DNA from: an uncultured Gammaproteobacteria bacterium | Lineage (GTDB): Bacteria > Pseudomonadota > Gammaproteobacteria > Arenicellales > JAANXG01 | Length of the DNA stretch: 64,000 bases | NCBI GenBank assembly: GCA_947258785.1 | Contig: CAMYJT010000011.1 | Coordinates: 104,001-168,000 of the forward strand | Direction: 5' to 3' | In this document: piece by piece, positions 56,661 to 64,000 of the stretch | Layout of the letters: each line of letters begins with the position of its first letter | Position numbering within the stretch: the first letter of the stretch is position 1 | Position numbers and translations under genes: made by a program | Notes under the pieces: model-generated | Seen by the model: the letters and a program-made list of their open reading frames with translations, nothing else | Database searches by the model: none | What the model was told of the DNA's origin: nothing

Positions 56661-57233
56661 GTGAAGCCGATCAGCCGTTTCCCGGTACCGAAGCTGGAAG
56701 ATCTGCCGGTGGACATCCGCGAACGGATGTTGGCGGTCCAGGACAAGGCCGGATTTATTCCCAATGTCTTTCTCACGCTCGCCCACCGCCCAGACGAATT
56801 TCGCGCGTTTTTCGATTATCACGACGCTTTGATGTTGCGCGAGAGCGGACTCTCTAAGGCGGATAAGGAGATGATCGTCGTTGCCACCAGCGCCGCGAAC
56901 GACTGCCAGTACTGCGTCGTAGCCCATGGCGCGATTCTGCGGGTGTATGCCAAAAACGCGCTGATCGCAGATCAAGTGGCCGTGAATTACCGAAAAGCGG
57001 ACATTTCCAGTCGACAAATGGTCATGCTGGAGTTTGCGCTGACGGTGGCGACTCGGTCGCAGGACATCGACGATGGGGATTACGAGGTGCTGCGCGGGCA
57101 CGGGTTCAGCGATGAGGACATCTGGGACATCGGTGCCATCGCGGCGTTCTTTGCCTTGTCCAATCGCATGGCGAATCTGATCAGTATGCGGCCGAACGAC
57201 GAGTTCTACGGATTGGGGAGGGAGTTTGACTGA
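56661..57233 (+). CDS. AhpD-like/carboxymuconolactone decarboxylase-family protein
   Basis: A 190-residue protein with the CxxC redox motif in NDCQYCVVAHGAILR, the active-site pattern of alkylhydroperoxidase-AhpD-like proteins. PVDIRERMLAVQDKAGFIPNVFLTLAHRPD is the typical peroxidase-related N-terminus. GTG 56661 is used. It sits 40 nt after the PaaK-like gene and ends the transporter cluster. The reductant and substrate are unknown. Confidence 0.85.
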   Translation: MKPISRFPVPKLEDLPVDIRERMLAVQDKAGFIPNVFLTLAHRPDEFRAFFDYHDALMLRESGLSKADKEMIVVATSAANDCQYCVVAHGAILRVYAKNALIADQVAVNYRKADISSRQMVMLEFALTVATRSQDIDDGDYEVLRGHGFSDEDIWDIGAIAAFFALSNRMANLISMRPNDEFYGLGREFD

Positions 57234-57330
57234 TACGAGCCCGGGTCCTTGGGCCGCTCAGCAAACCTGAGTGGAATTGTGTGTAATACATCTGGTTTGG
57301 CTCCACCAAGTGATGGATTGTCGACGAAGC

Positions 57331-57360
57331 TTGTAACCATCACTGCTGCTGTGCTATACA
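57331..57360 (+). promoter_or_regulatory. Candidate promoter of a short transcript upstream of argC
   Basis: TTGTAA (57331-57336) and TATACA (57355-57360) are separated by 18 nt. Transcription would begin near 57367 and meet a strong terminator about 60 nt later. Confidence 0.5.
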
Positions 57361-57366
57361 TTCGCG

Positions 57367-57427
57367 CGACCGAATAGATAACAACAACAGTTAGTCTGTG
57401 ACTTAAGGGGCCTTCGGGCCCCTTTTT
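57367..57427 (+). ncRNA. Possible small RNA or leader (about 60 nt)
   Basis: The segment between the candidate promoter and the intrinsic terminator has no start codon with a ribosome-binding site. Its 5' half is rich in A and C (ATAACAACAACAG), like unstructured sRNA seed regions. It matches no family I know. It could also be only a terminated leader. Confidence 0.3.
57405..57427 (+). terminator. Intrinsic terminator
   Basis: AAGGGGCC-TTCG-GGCCCCTT is a perfect 8-bp stem with a stable tetraloop, followed by a run of T. It ends either the short transcript starting near 57367 or readthrough from the transporter cluster. Confidence 0.85.
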
Positions 57428-57535
57428 GTTTTGCCGGATTGAACGTTAGAGTGTCTGGTCACGCGTTTACGTTCCCGGGCCGGTGCGGATGTGTCTGCGT
57501 AATGCGCCTGGTTTTTACTGAATACCCTGAATCGC

Positions 57536-58564
57536 ATGATTAAAGTCGGCATCATCGGTGGCACCGGTTACACTGGAGTGGAGTTGTTGCGGATCCTGGT
57601 TACTCATCCGGGGGTCGAGCTCAGCATCATAACGTCAAGGCGCGAAGCGGGCACTCGTGTTGCAGAGCTGTTTCCAAACCTGCGTGACTATGTCGATCTG
57701 TCGTTCACCGAACTGAATGTCGCCAAGCTCACCGATTGTGACGTGGTGTTCTCTGCTACGCCGAATGGCGTGGCGATGAGCTATGCGCGTCAACTACTCG
57801 CGGCGGGTGTGCGTCTGATCGATATCGCCGCTGATTTCCGTATCAAGGAGCAGTCGGTCTGGGAGCGTTGGTATCAAATGAGCCACGCCTGTCCGGAACT
57901 GCTGGAAGAGGCCGTATACGGGCTGCCGGAGTTGTATCGGGATCGCATTCGTAACGCCCGCCTGATCGCCAATCCCGGTTGTTACCCGACGGCGGTGATC
58001 CTGGGTTTGTTACCACTGCTGGAGACCGACAGCGTGCAGGTCACGACGTTGATCGCCGATGCGAAATCCGGCGTGAGCGGCGCCGGTCGACGGGCAAAGA
58101 TCGGCAGTCTGCTGGCCGAAGCCGGTGACAGCCTCAAGGCGTATTCCGTGCCGGGGCATCGTCACGGGCCGGAAATCCATCAAGTTCTGCAAGACGTGGG
58201 CGGGCCGGAGGTTGAGCTGACCTTCGTGCCACACCTGGTGCCGATGATTCGGGGCATACACGCTACGCTGTACGCGCAAGCGCGATCGGCGCTGGACCCG
58301 CAGGCTTTGTATGTCAAGCGCTATGACGGCGAGCCGTTTGTCGATGTACTGCCGGTTGGACACCATCCCGATACGCGCTCGGTCAGGGGCTCGAACTTCT
58401 GTCGCATCGCCGTGCATCGACTCGGGAACGGCAATCGGTTCGTTGTATTATCAGTCATCGATAACCTGGTGAAAGGCGCCTCCGGTCAAGCGGTGCAGAA
58501 CATGAATATTATGTTCGGCCTGGACGAATCCACAGGATTACGGTCACCGCCTTTGTTGCCCTGA
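57536..58564 (+). CDS. argC: N-acetyl-gamma-glutamyl-phosphate reductase
   Basis: NADPH-dependent third step of arginine synthesis. The 342-residue protein has the nucleotide-binding [15 protein letters not shown], the catalytic cysteine in [25 protein letters not shown] and the catalytic His in [12 protein letters not shown]. The length is typical. It is the first gene of the conserved argC-to-tyrS region. No clear ArgR box is seen upstream. Confidence 0.95.
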   Translation: MIKVGIIGGTGYTGVELLRILVTHPGVELSIITSRREAGTRVAELFPNLRDYVDLSFTELNVAKLTDCDVVFSATPNGVAMSYARQLLAAGVRLIDIAADFRIKEQSVWERWYQMSHACPELLEEAVYGLPELYRDRIRNARLIANPGCYPTAVILGLLPLLETDSVQVTTLIADAKSGVSGAGRRAKIGSLLAEAGDSLKAYSVPGHRHGPEIHQVLQDVGGPEVELTFVPHLVPMIRGIHATLYAQARSALDPQALYVKRYDGEPFVDVLPVGHHPDTRSVRGSNFCRIAVHRLGNGNRFVVLSVIDNLVKGASGQAVQNMNIMFGLDESTGLRSPPLLP

Positions 58565-58633
58565 ACCAGGATTGAAGGGTGGCTGCAGATCCGTTTCTCG
58601 GATCATTGACACGGTACCCGCCGAATCCAAAAC

Positions 58634-59350
58634 ATGAACATGCTGCGCAAACAGACGGATCACATAGTTATTCGCTCCAGAGTATCGTCGTCGGCGAAGA
58701 TACTGATTACAGTGGTCGGGGCGTTCGTGTTCGTAGGCCTGGTCCTCGCCGCATATTGGCACGGTTATTCAGAGGCGAAATTCAGCTGGGAGCAGGCGAA
58801 CCAGACCATCACCGATCTGCAGACGGACTTGGCGGCAGTGCGGACTGACAACGCCGATCTGCAGACCGGCATTAACCAAGCCAAACGTCAGTTACAGATC
58901 GATAAAGCGGCGTACACGGAGCTGGCCGGAAACTTGAACTCCTCCAATGCTCAGATTGCCGATCTTCGCAAGGAACTCAAGTTTTACCGTAGTATTATTT
59001 CTCCCGACGACGGTGCCAGTGGCGTCAAGATTCACGATCTGACAATCGTCCCCACCGAGACGATGCACACCTACCGTTACAAGCTGGTTCTGATTCAGGC
59101 GCTGCGGCACAACGAGGAGGTCACCGGAACCGTCGGCTTCGAGATTAAGGGCTCCACCAAGGGGCGGCAGACGGTGATCCAACGGCCTCAGCCGCGCACG
59201 GTGAAGTTCAGGTATTTCGAGAATATCGAGGGACAATTCGACTTACCCTCGGAATTCGCGCCGAATGGGGTCAAGGTAAGTGTGACGACCGGCGGCAAAT
59301 CCAAGAAAGCACACACGACCGAGCGTCAGTACCCATGGCCGAAGGCGTAG
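58634..59350 (+). CDS. DUF6776-like single-pass membrane protein
   Basis: A 238-residue protein. A cytosolic N-terminus of about 20 residues is followed by one transmembrane helix (ILITVVGAFVFVGLVLAAYWHGY), a coiled coil (about residues 50-120) and a beta-rich periplasmic domain containing LKFYRSIISPDDGASGVKI. This layout and the position before a bactofilin gene match a conserved gammaproteobacterial family (DUF6776). The function is unknown; a cell-envelope role is plausible. Confidence 0.78.
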   Translation: MNMLRKQTDHIVIRSRVSSSAKILITVVGAFVFVGLVLAAYWHGYSEAKFSWEQANQTITDLQTDLAAVRTDNADLQTGINQAKRQLQIDKAAYTELAGNLNSSNAQIADLRKELKFYRSIISPDDGASGVKIHDLTIVPTETMHTYRYKLVLIQALRHNEEVTGTVGFEIKGSTKGRQTVIQRPQPRTVKFRYFENIEGQFDLPSEFAPNGVKVSVTTGGKSKKAHTTERQYPWPKA

Positions 59351-59390
59351 TCAACCCCCACACATAGCTCGTATTATGATCACTAGGGTC

Positions 59391-59396
59391 TATAAT
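59391..59396 (+). promoter_or_regulatory. -10 box upstream of the bactofilin gene
   Basis: TATAAT lies 34 nt before the bactofilin start. A -35 element at the expected distance is poor, so the promoter may be weak or need an activator. Confidence 0.45.
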
Positions 59397-59429
59397 GGTA
59401 CTGCACAAGACACCGGGAGGAGTCAACAT

Positions 59430-59897
59430 ATGATAGGTAAGAAAACATCACCGGTCCCTGCCGACAAGCCCGTTGACACTATCGACACCTTGATCGGGCA
59501 AAAGGCTCTGTTGAAGGGCGATCTCGAGTTTACGGGCGGACTGCGCGTGGACGGCAAGGTGCTGGGAAATATAGCGGCGATAGACGACAACAGCAGCACC
59601 GTCGTGCTCAGTGAGCTGGGTGAGATCGAGGGCAACGTGTCGGTTCCCCACGTGGTTGTAAACGGCAGCATCAAAGGCAACATTAAATCGACTGGACGGG
59701 TGGAGTTGCAGGCCAAGGCCCATGTAAACGGCGATGTACATTACAAGGCGGTTGAAATGGAGCTTGGCGCGACGGTCAACGGCAACTTGGTGTGTGAGCC
59801 GGATACGCCGTCAGCGACCTTAAAACCGATTTCCGGCGGTACTTTGGAATCCGGCGATCTTGATAAGCGCTCGGCTAACCCCCAACTACATAAATAG
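59430..59897 (+). CDS. Bactofilin (polymer-forming cytoskeletal protein)
   Basis: A 155-residue protein that should form beta-helical filaments at the membrane. The core repeats glycine-spaced strands (GDLEFTGGLRVDGKVLGNI, GEIEGNVSVPHVVVNGSIKGNIKS, AHVNGDVHYKAVEMELGATVNGNL), the DUF583 pattern. Proline-rich flanks surround it. ATG 59430 has GGGAGGAG 7 nt upstream; the longer frame from 59376 includes the promoter and is rejected. Confidence 0.92.
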   Translation: MIGKKTSPVPADKPVDTIDTLIGQKALLKGDLEFTGGLRVDGKVLGNIAAIDDNSSTVVLSELGEIEGNVSVPHVVVNGSIKGNIKSTGRVELQAKAHVNGDVHYKAVEMELGATVNGNLVCEPDTPSATLKPISGGTLESGDLDKRSANPQLHK

Positions 59898-59985
59898 CTA
59901 GCGGAGGAGTTGACCGGCCACCGGAGCGTTGCAATAATCTCTTTAAGCGAGGTTAAACAGACCGACAGATTGAGGTGAAAAGCCA

Positions 59986-60339
59986 ATGAGTACGCCTGCA
60001 GGCGAAATGCCGCCGCCGCTGGACTTCAGTGACAGCGCCGCAGCGAAAGTCAAACAGTTGATCGACGAAGAGCAGAATTCACAGTTGAAACTGCGCGTCT
60101 ACGTACAGGGCGGTGGGTGCTCGGGGTTTCAGTATGGGTTTACGTTTGATGAGGAGCAGCACGACGACGACACCGCAATTGAGAAAGGCGGCGTCATGTT
60201 GCTCATTGATCCCATGAGCTTTCAATATCTGATGGGGGCGAGGATCGATTACAAGGAAGACCTGGAGGGCGCGCGGTTCATTATCAATAACCCCAACGCG
60301 ACCACCACCTGCGGCTGCGGTTCATCGTTCGCCGCCTGA
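59986..60339 (+). CDS. erpA: Iron-sulfur cluster insertion protein ErpA
   Basis: An A-type Fe-S carrier of 117 residues. The three conserved cysteines are present in [11 protein letters not shown] and TTCGCGSSF. It would supply clusters to proteins such as the isoprenoid-pathway IspG/IspH and, in this genome, possibly the hydrogenase. The position next to the bactofilin gene and near argC is conserved in gammaproteobacteria. Confidence 0.95.
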   Translation: MSTPAGEMPPPLDFSDSAAAKVKQLIDEEQNSQLKLRVYVQGGGCSGFQYGFTFDEEQHDDDTAIEKGGVMLLIDPMSFQYLMGARIDYKEDLEGARFIINNPNATTTCGCGSSFAA

Positions 60340-60461
60340 GCTGCCGCGTCGATCCGGTCACCGTTGCATCCTGAGGTTTAATCGCTTCCAGCGCCCCGCG
60401 TGCGGTGTCGCGGAGGCGGGCACCCGGCCGAAGCCGGCGCTTCGCGCCGTGGGGGACTGAA

Positions 60462-61841
60462 TCAATTGGCGGCGACTTCGGTGTCCGTGTACGCCATCAA
60501 CTTATCGATCCACTCCTGCGCCTGAGTCCGGAACTCAGCGTAATACTCGCCCGCGATTTGCCTCGATCTCGGCATCTCGAAGGTAAGTGGATTCCGGTGG
60601 ACGCCGTTCACCCGAAATTCGTAATGCAGGTGAGGGCCGGTCGCGGTACCGGTTTTTCCAACATAGCCGATGGTTTGACCCTGCTTGACGGCAAGACCGT
60701 GGTGGATGCCACGCGCGTATCGGGACATGTGGCCGTAGAGCGTGCTGTAGGTGCCGCCGTGATTGACGATGACGGTCTTACCATATCCCCCCCTCCGCCC
60801 GACGAAGCCGATGCGGCCGTCGGCGGTGGTCAGCACAGGAGTGCCCGCCGCGGCACCGTAGTCAACGCCTCTGTGCGCCCGCCGCTTCTTGTATACCGGG
60901 TGATAGCGTCTGGTGTTGAAATGGGAAGCGATCTGGCCGAATTTCACGGGCGTACGTAGAAACGTTGCCTGGAGGCTGTCGCCGTCGGGAGTGTAGTACT
61001 TCGCTATGCCACTGCTGTCAATGTGCCGTACCGCCCGGTAAACGACGCCGCGATTGACAAACTGAGCGGCGATGATATCGCCCGTGCCAGCCCGTTTATT
61101 GTCTGCATAGAGTTCCTCATAAATCAACGAGAACTGGTCTCCGCGTCGAAGATCGAGGGCGAAATCGATGTCCCAGCCGAAGATCGAGACCATCTGCGAA
61201 ATCAACTGGGTGTTCAGTCCCGCGCGTTTGCCGGCCGCGAACAGCGATTGGCGAATGCGGCCCGACGCGTAGCGGTTACGAACGGTAATTGGGATTTTTT
61301 GCTTAGCGATCGTCAGTTCATTGTCGTCGGTGTTGGTGACGACCAGAGCCTCAAAATTACCCAGGTCGTAACGTAAGCCCAGAAAACGACCGTCACCGGT
61401 TTTCCGGATCTTCATAACCCGCCCGGTCGACAGGGATATCAGTGGTGCGGCCTGCCGGCGGGCCGCTACGCGCAGCGCAGCGGACACCGATAATCCGACC
61501 TTCCTGAATATCCCGGTCAGGGTGTCTCCGCGGCGCACGGTGTGACGATTCCAGACCTCGTCCCCCCCGGGCGGTAGGCTACTGTCCTGGCTGCGGCTTT
61601 GGTCTGGATCGAGCCCGGATTGTGGGCTTCCGGGGGCATCGTGATCGGCGTTGAGGGCGTCCCCCGGCACCCCGGTGGTCGATGCCTGTTCGACCGATGC
61701 CGGTGCGGTGGTGGAGGCCAGGACCAGTGCCAAGGCTGCGGCATACCGCCGCAGCGAGACGCCGAGCGGCGCGGAGCAGGCGGAGTTACTGTAACGTGTG
61801 ACGTCGGACGGACGAACGGATTTATTACGACTTGTTGGCAA
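60462..61841 (-). CDS. M23-family peptidoglycan endopeptidase (OapA/LysM-like N-terminus)
   Basis: A 459-residue envelope protein. It has a signal-anchor-like hydrophobic stretch ([15 protein letters not shown], residues 31-45), a LysM/OapA-like segment ([19 protein letters not shown]) and a C-terminal LytM/M23 domain. The zinc ligands are in [17 protein letters not shown] (His, Asp) and GPHLHYEF (HxH). It cuts peptide cross-links or activates amidases. It is divergent from tyrS. In many relatives an anmK gene lies between it and erpA; here only 122 nt separate them. Confidence 0.92.
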   Translation of the reverse strand: MPTSRNKSVRPSDVTRYSNSACSAPLGVSLRRYAAALALVLASTTAPASVEQASTTGVPGDALNADHDAPGSPQSGLDPDQSRSQDSSLPPGGDEVWNRHTVRRGDTLTGIFRKVGLSVSAALRVAARRQAAPLISLSTGRVMKIRKTGDGRFLGLRYDLGNFEALVVTNTDDNELTIAKQKIPITVRNRYASGRIRQSLFAAGKRAGLNTQLISQMVSIFGWDIDFALDLRRGDQFSLIYEELYADNKRAGTGDIIAAQFVNRGVVYRAVRHIDSSGIAKYYTPDGDSLQATFLRTPVKFGQIASHFNTRRYHPVYKKRRAHRGVDYGAAAGTPVLTTADGRIGFVGRRGGYGKTVIVNHGGTYSTLYGHMSRYARGIHHGLAVKQGQTIGYVGKTGTATGPHLHYEFRVNGVHRNPLTFEMPRSRQIAGEYYAEFRTQAQEWIDKLMAYTDTEVAAN

Positions 61842-61889
61842 ATCCCTGGTTTTCTTGTCGTTTTAGCCATGGGTACTGTAACGACAACT

Positions 61890-61918
61890 TTGACCGGCGT
61901 CAAAACGCCTGTGATAAA
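61890..61918 (+). promoter_or_regulatory. Candidate tyrS promoter
   Basis: TTGACC (61890-61895) is 17 nt from GATAAA (61913-61918), with the start codon about 80 nt further on. A short inverted repeat (GGCGT...ACGCC) lies in the spacer. Confidence 0.5.
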
Positions 61919-61999
61919 GTGAACGAAAGACCGGTTATCCGGTGCGGTTCCCCGCACCCCAGATCCGGTGTGTCCCGGACAACAAGGCGACCCCAAACC

Positions 62000-63202
62000 A
62001 TGACGAGCGTAACCGAGGAAGCGCTGACACTGATCGGCCGCGGCGCCGATGAAATCATTCGGGCGGCGGAACTCATTGAGCGGTTGGAATCCCGCCAGCG
62101 GTTGAAAGTCAAGGTGGGCTTCGATCCGACCGCACCGGATCTACACCTCGGCCATACTGTTCTGGTCAACAAGATGCGGCAGTTCCAGGAACTCGGCCAC
62201 GAAGTGGTGTTCCTGATCGGTGACTTTACCGGAATGATCGGAGACCCGACTGGTAAAAGCACCACCCGCCCGCCGTTGAGTCGTGAAGAAGTTTTGGCCA
62301 ATGCCCGGACCTACGAAGAGCAGATTTTCAAGATCCTGGACCCGGTCAAAACGTCGGTTGTTTTCAATTCCACATGGATGGCGCAGATGCCGGCTTCCGA
62401 GCTGGTGCAGTTGGCCGCAAAACACACGGTGGCACGAATGTTGGAACGCGAGGATTTCAGCACCCGTTACCAAAATGGGCAGCCGATCGCGATTCACGAA
62501 TTCCTGTACCCATTGATACAGGGCTACGATTCGGTTGCATTGCAGGCGGATGTCGAACTTGGCGGCACCGATCAGAAATTCAATCTGCTCGTGGGGCGCG
62601 AATTACAACGGCATTTCGGTCAGCGTCCGCAAGTGGTCATTACCATGCCCCTGCTCGAAGGCCTCGACGGCACCCAAAAAATGTCCAAGTCTCTGGGCAA
62701 TTACGTCGGCATCACCGAACCGCCTGGGGAGATATTCGGCAAGGTCATGTCGATCTCCGATACGCTTATGTGGCGGTATTACGAACTCCTCAGCGCCCGC
62801 AGCAACCAAGAAATCGATGCCCTCAAGCGCTCGGTGGACGGCGGCGCCAACCCCCGCGACGTCAAGTTTATGCTGGCGGAAGAGTTGGTCACCCGGTTCC
62901 ATTCGAAAAGTGCCGGCAGACGGGCCAGGGAGGAGTTTGTCAACCGCTTCCAAAGAGGCGAGCTGCCGCCGGAGATGCCGTTGACCGAAATTGCGACCGA
63001 AGACGGTGTGATCGCGGTCTCCGTGCTGTTGAAACAAGCTGACTTGACCAGCAGCACTTCGGAAGCCAGGCGCATGGTCCGGCAGGGGGCGGTACGCATC
63101 GATGGCGAACGCATCGACGACGTTAATCTTGAGTTGCACGCAGGGAAAAGCCACGTCTTACAGGTCGGCAAGCGGCGATTCGCCCGGGTGGTGATCGACT
63201 GA
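62000..63202 (+). CDS. tyrS: Tyrosine-tRNA ligase
   Basis: Charges tRNA-Tyr. The 400-residue class I synthetase has the HIGH-like LHLGHTV, the tyrosine pocket region [19 protein letters not shown] in [15 protein letters not shown] and a C-terminal S4 RNA-binding domain ([19 protein letters not shown]). It belongs to the TyrRS form with an S4 domain and 400-residue length (TyrZ-like). ATG 62000 gives the family start. The longer frame from 61832 overlaps the promoter. Confidence 0.95.
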   Translation: MTSVTEEALTLIGRGADEIIRAAELIERLESRQRLKVKVGFDPTAPDLHLGHTVLVNKMRQFQELGHEVVFLIGDFTGMIGDPTGKSTTRPPLSREEVLANARTYEEQIFKILDPVKTSVVFNSTWMAQMPASELVQLAAKHTVARMLEREDFSTRYQNGQPIAIHEFLYPLIQGYDSVALQADVELGGTDQKFNLLVGRELQRHFGQRPQVVITMPLLEGLDGTQKMSKSLGNYVGITEPPGEIFGKVMSISDTLMWRYYELLSARSNQEIDALKRSVDGGANPRDVKFMLAEELVTRFHSKSAGRRAREEFVNRFQRGELPPEMPLTEIATEDGVIAVSVLLKQADLTSSTSEARRMVRQGAVRIDGERIDDVNLELHAGKSHVLQVGKRRFARVVID

Positions 63203-63215
63203 ATCCCTCTTGCCC

Positions 63216-63250
63216 GCATATTGCGCCCGGGCAGGCGCCTATCCCGGCGC
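63216..63250. repeat. Intergenic repeat, copy D (fragment)
   Basis: GCATATTGCGCC resembles the terminal repeat of copy A, and CGCCTATCCCGGCGC (63236-63250) is identical to an internal 15-mer of copy A (305-319). The intervening part of the element is missing. Confidence 0.4.
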
Positions 63251-63419
63251 GATTGTCAGCCGCCACCGTGACCAATGAAGTATGGTCCTTACCCGGGTGC
63301 CGGTGTTAAGTTAACAAAAATCAGTAGCTTATGGACGCCGCAGTGATTCTGTTTCCGAGCGGCCGGAGAGATGAAAGGCATCTCAAAAGAGCATATAATA
63401 AAATGTTCGCACGGATGCA

Positions 63420-63447
63420 TTGACCGTTGGCGCAGGGTGCGTATAAT
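63420..63447 (+). promoter_or_regulatory. rRNA operon promoter
   Basis: TTGACC-N16-TATAAT followed by a GC-rich discriminator (GCGCCGG) and preceded by an AT-rich stretch. This is a classical strong rrn promoter under stringent control. Confidence 0.85.
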
Positions 63448-63477
63448 GCGCCGGCCGCCCAGGGGGCGGCGAGGACT

Positions 63478-63494
63478 CGCTCTTTAAAAATTTA
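63478..63494 (+). promoter_or_regulatory. boxA antitermination site of the rRNA leader
   Basis: CGCTCTTTAAAAATTTA matches the rRNA boxA consensus TGCTCTTTAACAATTTA closely. GCAATTTGTGCGGGCGCTT downstream is typical of gammaproteobacterial rRNA leaders (boxC-like). Confidence 0.75.
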
Positions 63495-63611
63495 GACTAA
63501 GCAATTTGTGCGGGCGCTTCCGTCCGATCCAGGTTTCCAGTTTGAAGATCAATCCAAGCCCCTCGGGGTGAGGATAGAAAGTTTGCCCTCTTTCGGGAGG
63601 GCGCAACATTT

Positions 63612-64000
<389 letters not shown>

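Larger units (their letters stand above)
63203..63611. other. Gap between tyrS and the 16S gene
   Basis: No gene is present. The stretch holds repeat copy D (63216-63250), the rRNA promoter (63420-63447), the antitermination box (63478-63494) and the leader up to the 16S gene. A TATAAT at 63394-63399 could be a second, upstream -10 but has no clear -35. Confidence 0.6.

Noticed and set aside
60400..60461. A terminator between erpA and the M23 peptidase gene
   Set aside because: CGGCGC-TTCG-like pairing exists in a GC-rich stretch but no U-tract follows in either direction.

Overview
The window reads as GC-rich chromosomal DNA of a gammaproteobacterium. The right end has the order argC, a DUF6776-like gene, a bactofilin gene, erpA, an M23 peptidase gene, tyrS and then a 16S rRNA gene, which is a familiar gammaproteobacterial arrangement. 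The visible 5' part of the 16S gene also has gammaproteobacterial character. I cannot name a genus. No CRISPR array, tRNA, prophage or intact insertion sequence was seen. The mobile-DNA signal is limited to a small family of decayed intergenic repeats.

Layout. (1) 1-3317: the end of an unidentified gene, a DUF2889 gene, an acyl-CoA synthetase and a MaoC-type hydratase. (2) 3342-18876: a storage-polysaccharide island with glucokinase, alpha-glucan phosphorylase, MalQ, a GlgC-GH57 fusion protein, GlgB, GlgA, a uridine-kinase-like P-loop kinase, a sucrose-phosphate-synthase-like glycosyltransferase and a second, complete GlgC. The second glgC has a perfect FNR/ANR-type box upstream. (3) 19097-23426: an enoyl-CoA-hydratase-like protein lacking both catalytic glutamates, an acyl-CoA synthetase, an NTF2-like protein and an unknown membrane protein. 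(4) 23732-28452: an uptake [NiFe]-hydrogenase operon (small subunit, large subunit, cytochrome b, maturation protease, Ni/Co transporter) behind a strong sigma-54 promoter. The small subunit has unusual Fe-S ligands. (5) 28748-34316: a thioesterase, RecQ and a tripartite tricarboxylate transporter. (6) 34395-44047: a leucine/isovalerate degradation operon led by a MerR-type regulator, divergent from a fused isobutyryl-CoA mutase across one shared palindromic operator. The biotin-carboxylase subunit of methylcrotonyl-CoA carboxylase is absent. (7) 44122-47152: a CBS-domain protein, an alpha/beta hydrolase, a DUF11 lipoprotein and a HIT protein. (8) 47333-57233: an acyl-CoA ligase plus a complete Liv-type ABC importer with unusual domain additions, a PaaK-like protein without a recognisable phosphate-binding loop and an AhpD-like protein. 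(9) 57331-64000: a possible small RNA unit, argC, housekeeping genes, tyrS and the start of an rRNA operon whose 16S gene has an extra hairpin of about 55 nt in helix 10.

Together the genes describe a flexible heterotroph. It stores glucose as glycogen, probably adjusts that to oxygen supply, oxidises H2 at the membrane, and imports organic acids for activation to CoA thioesters and beta-oxidation-like or branched-chain breakdown. The least ordinary items are the GlgC-GH57 fusion, the 3Cys/1Asp-type hydrogenase small subunit paired with a membrane cytochrome b, the 16S rRNA insertion, and the extended LivG and LivH proteins.
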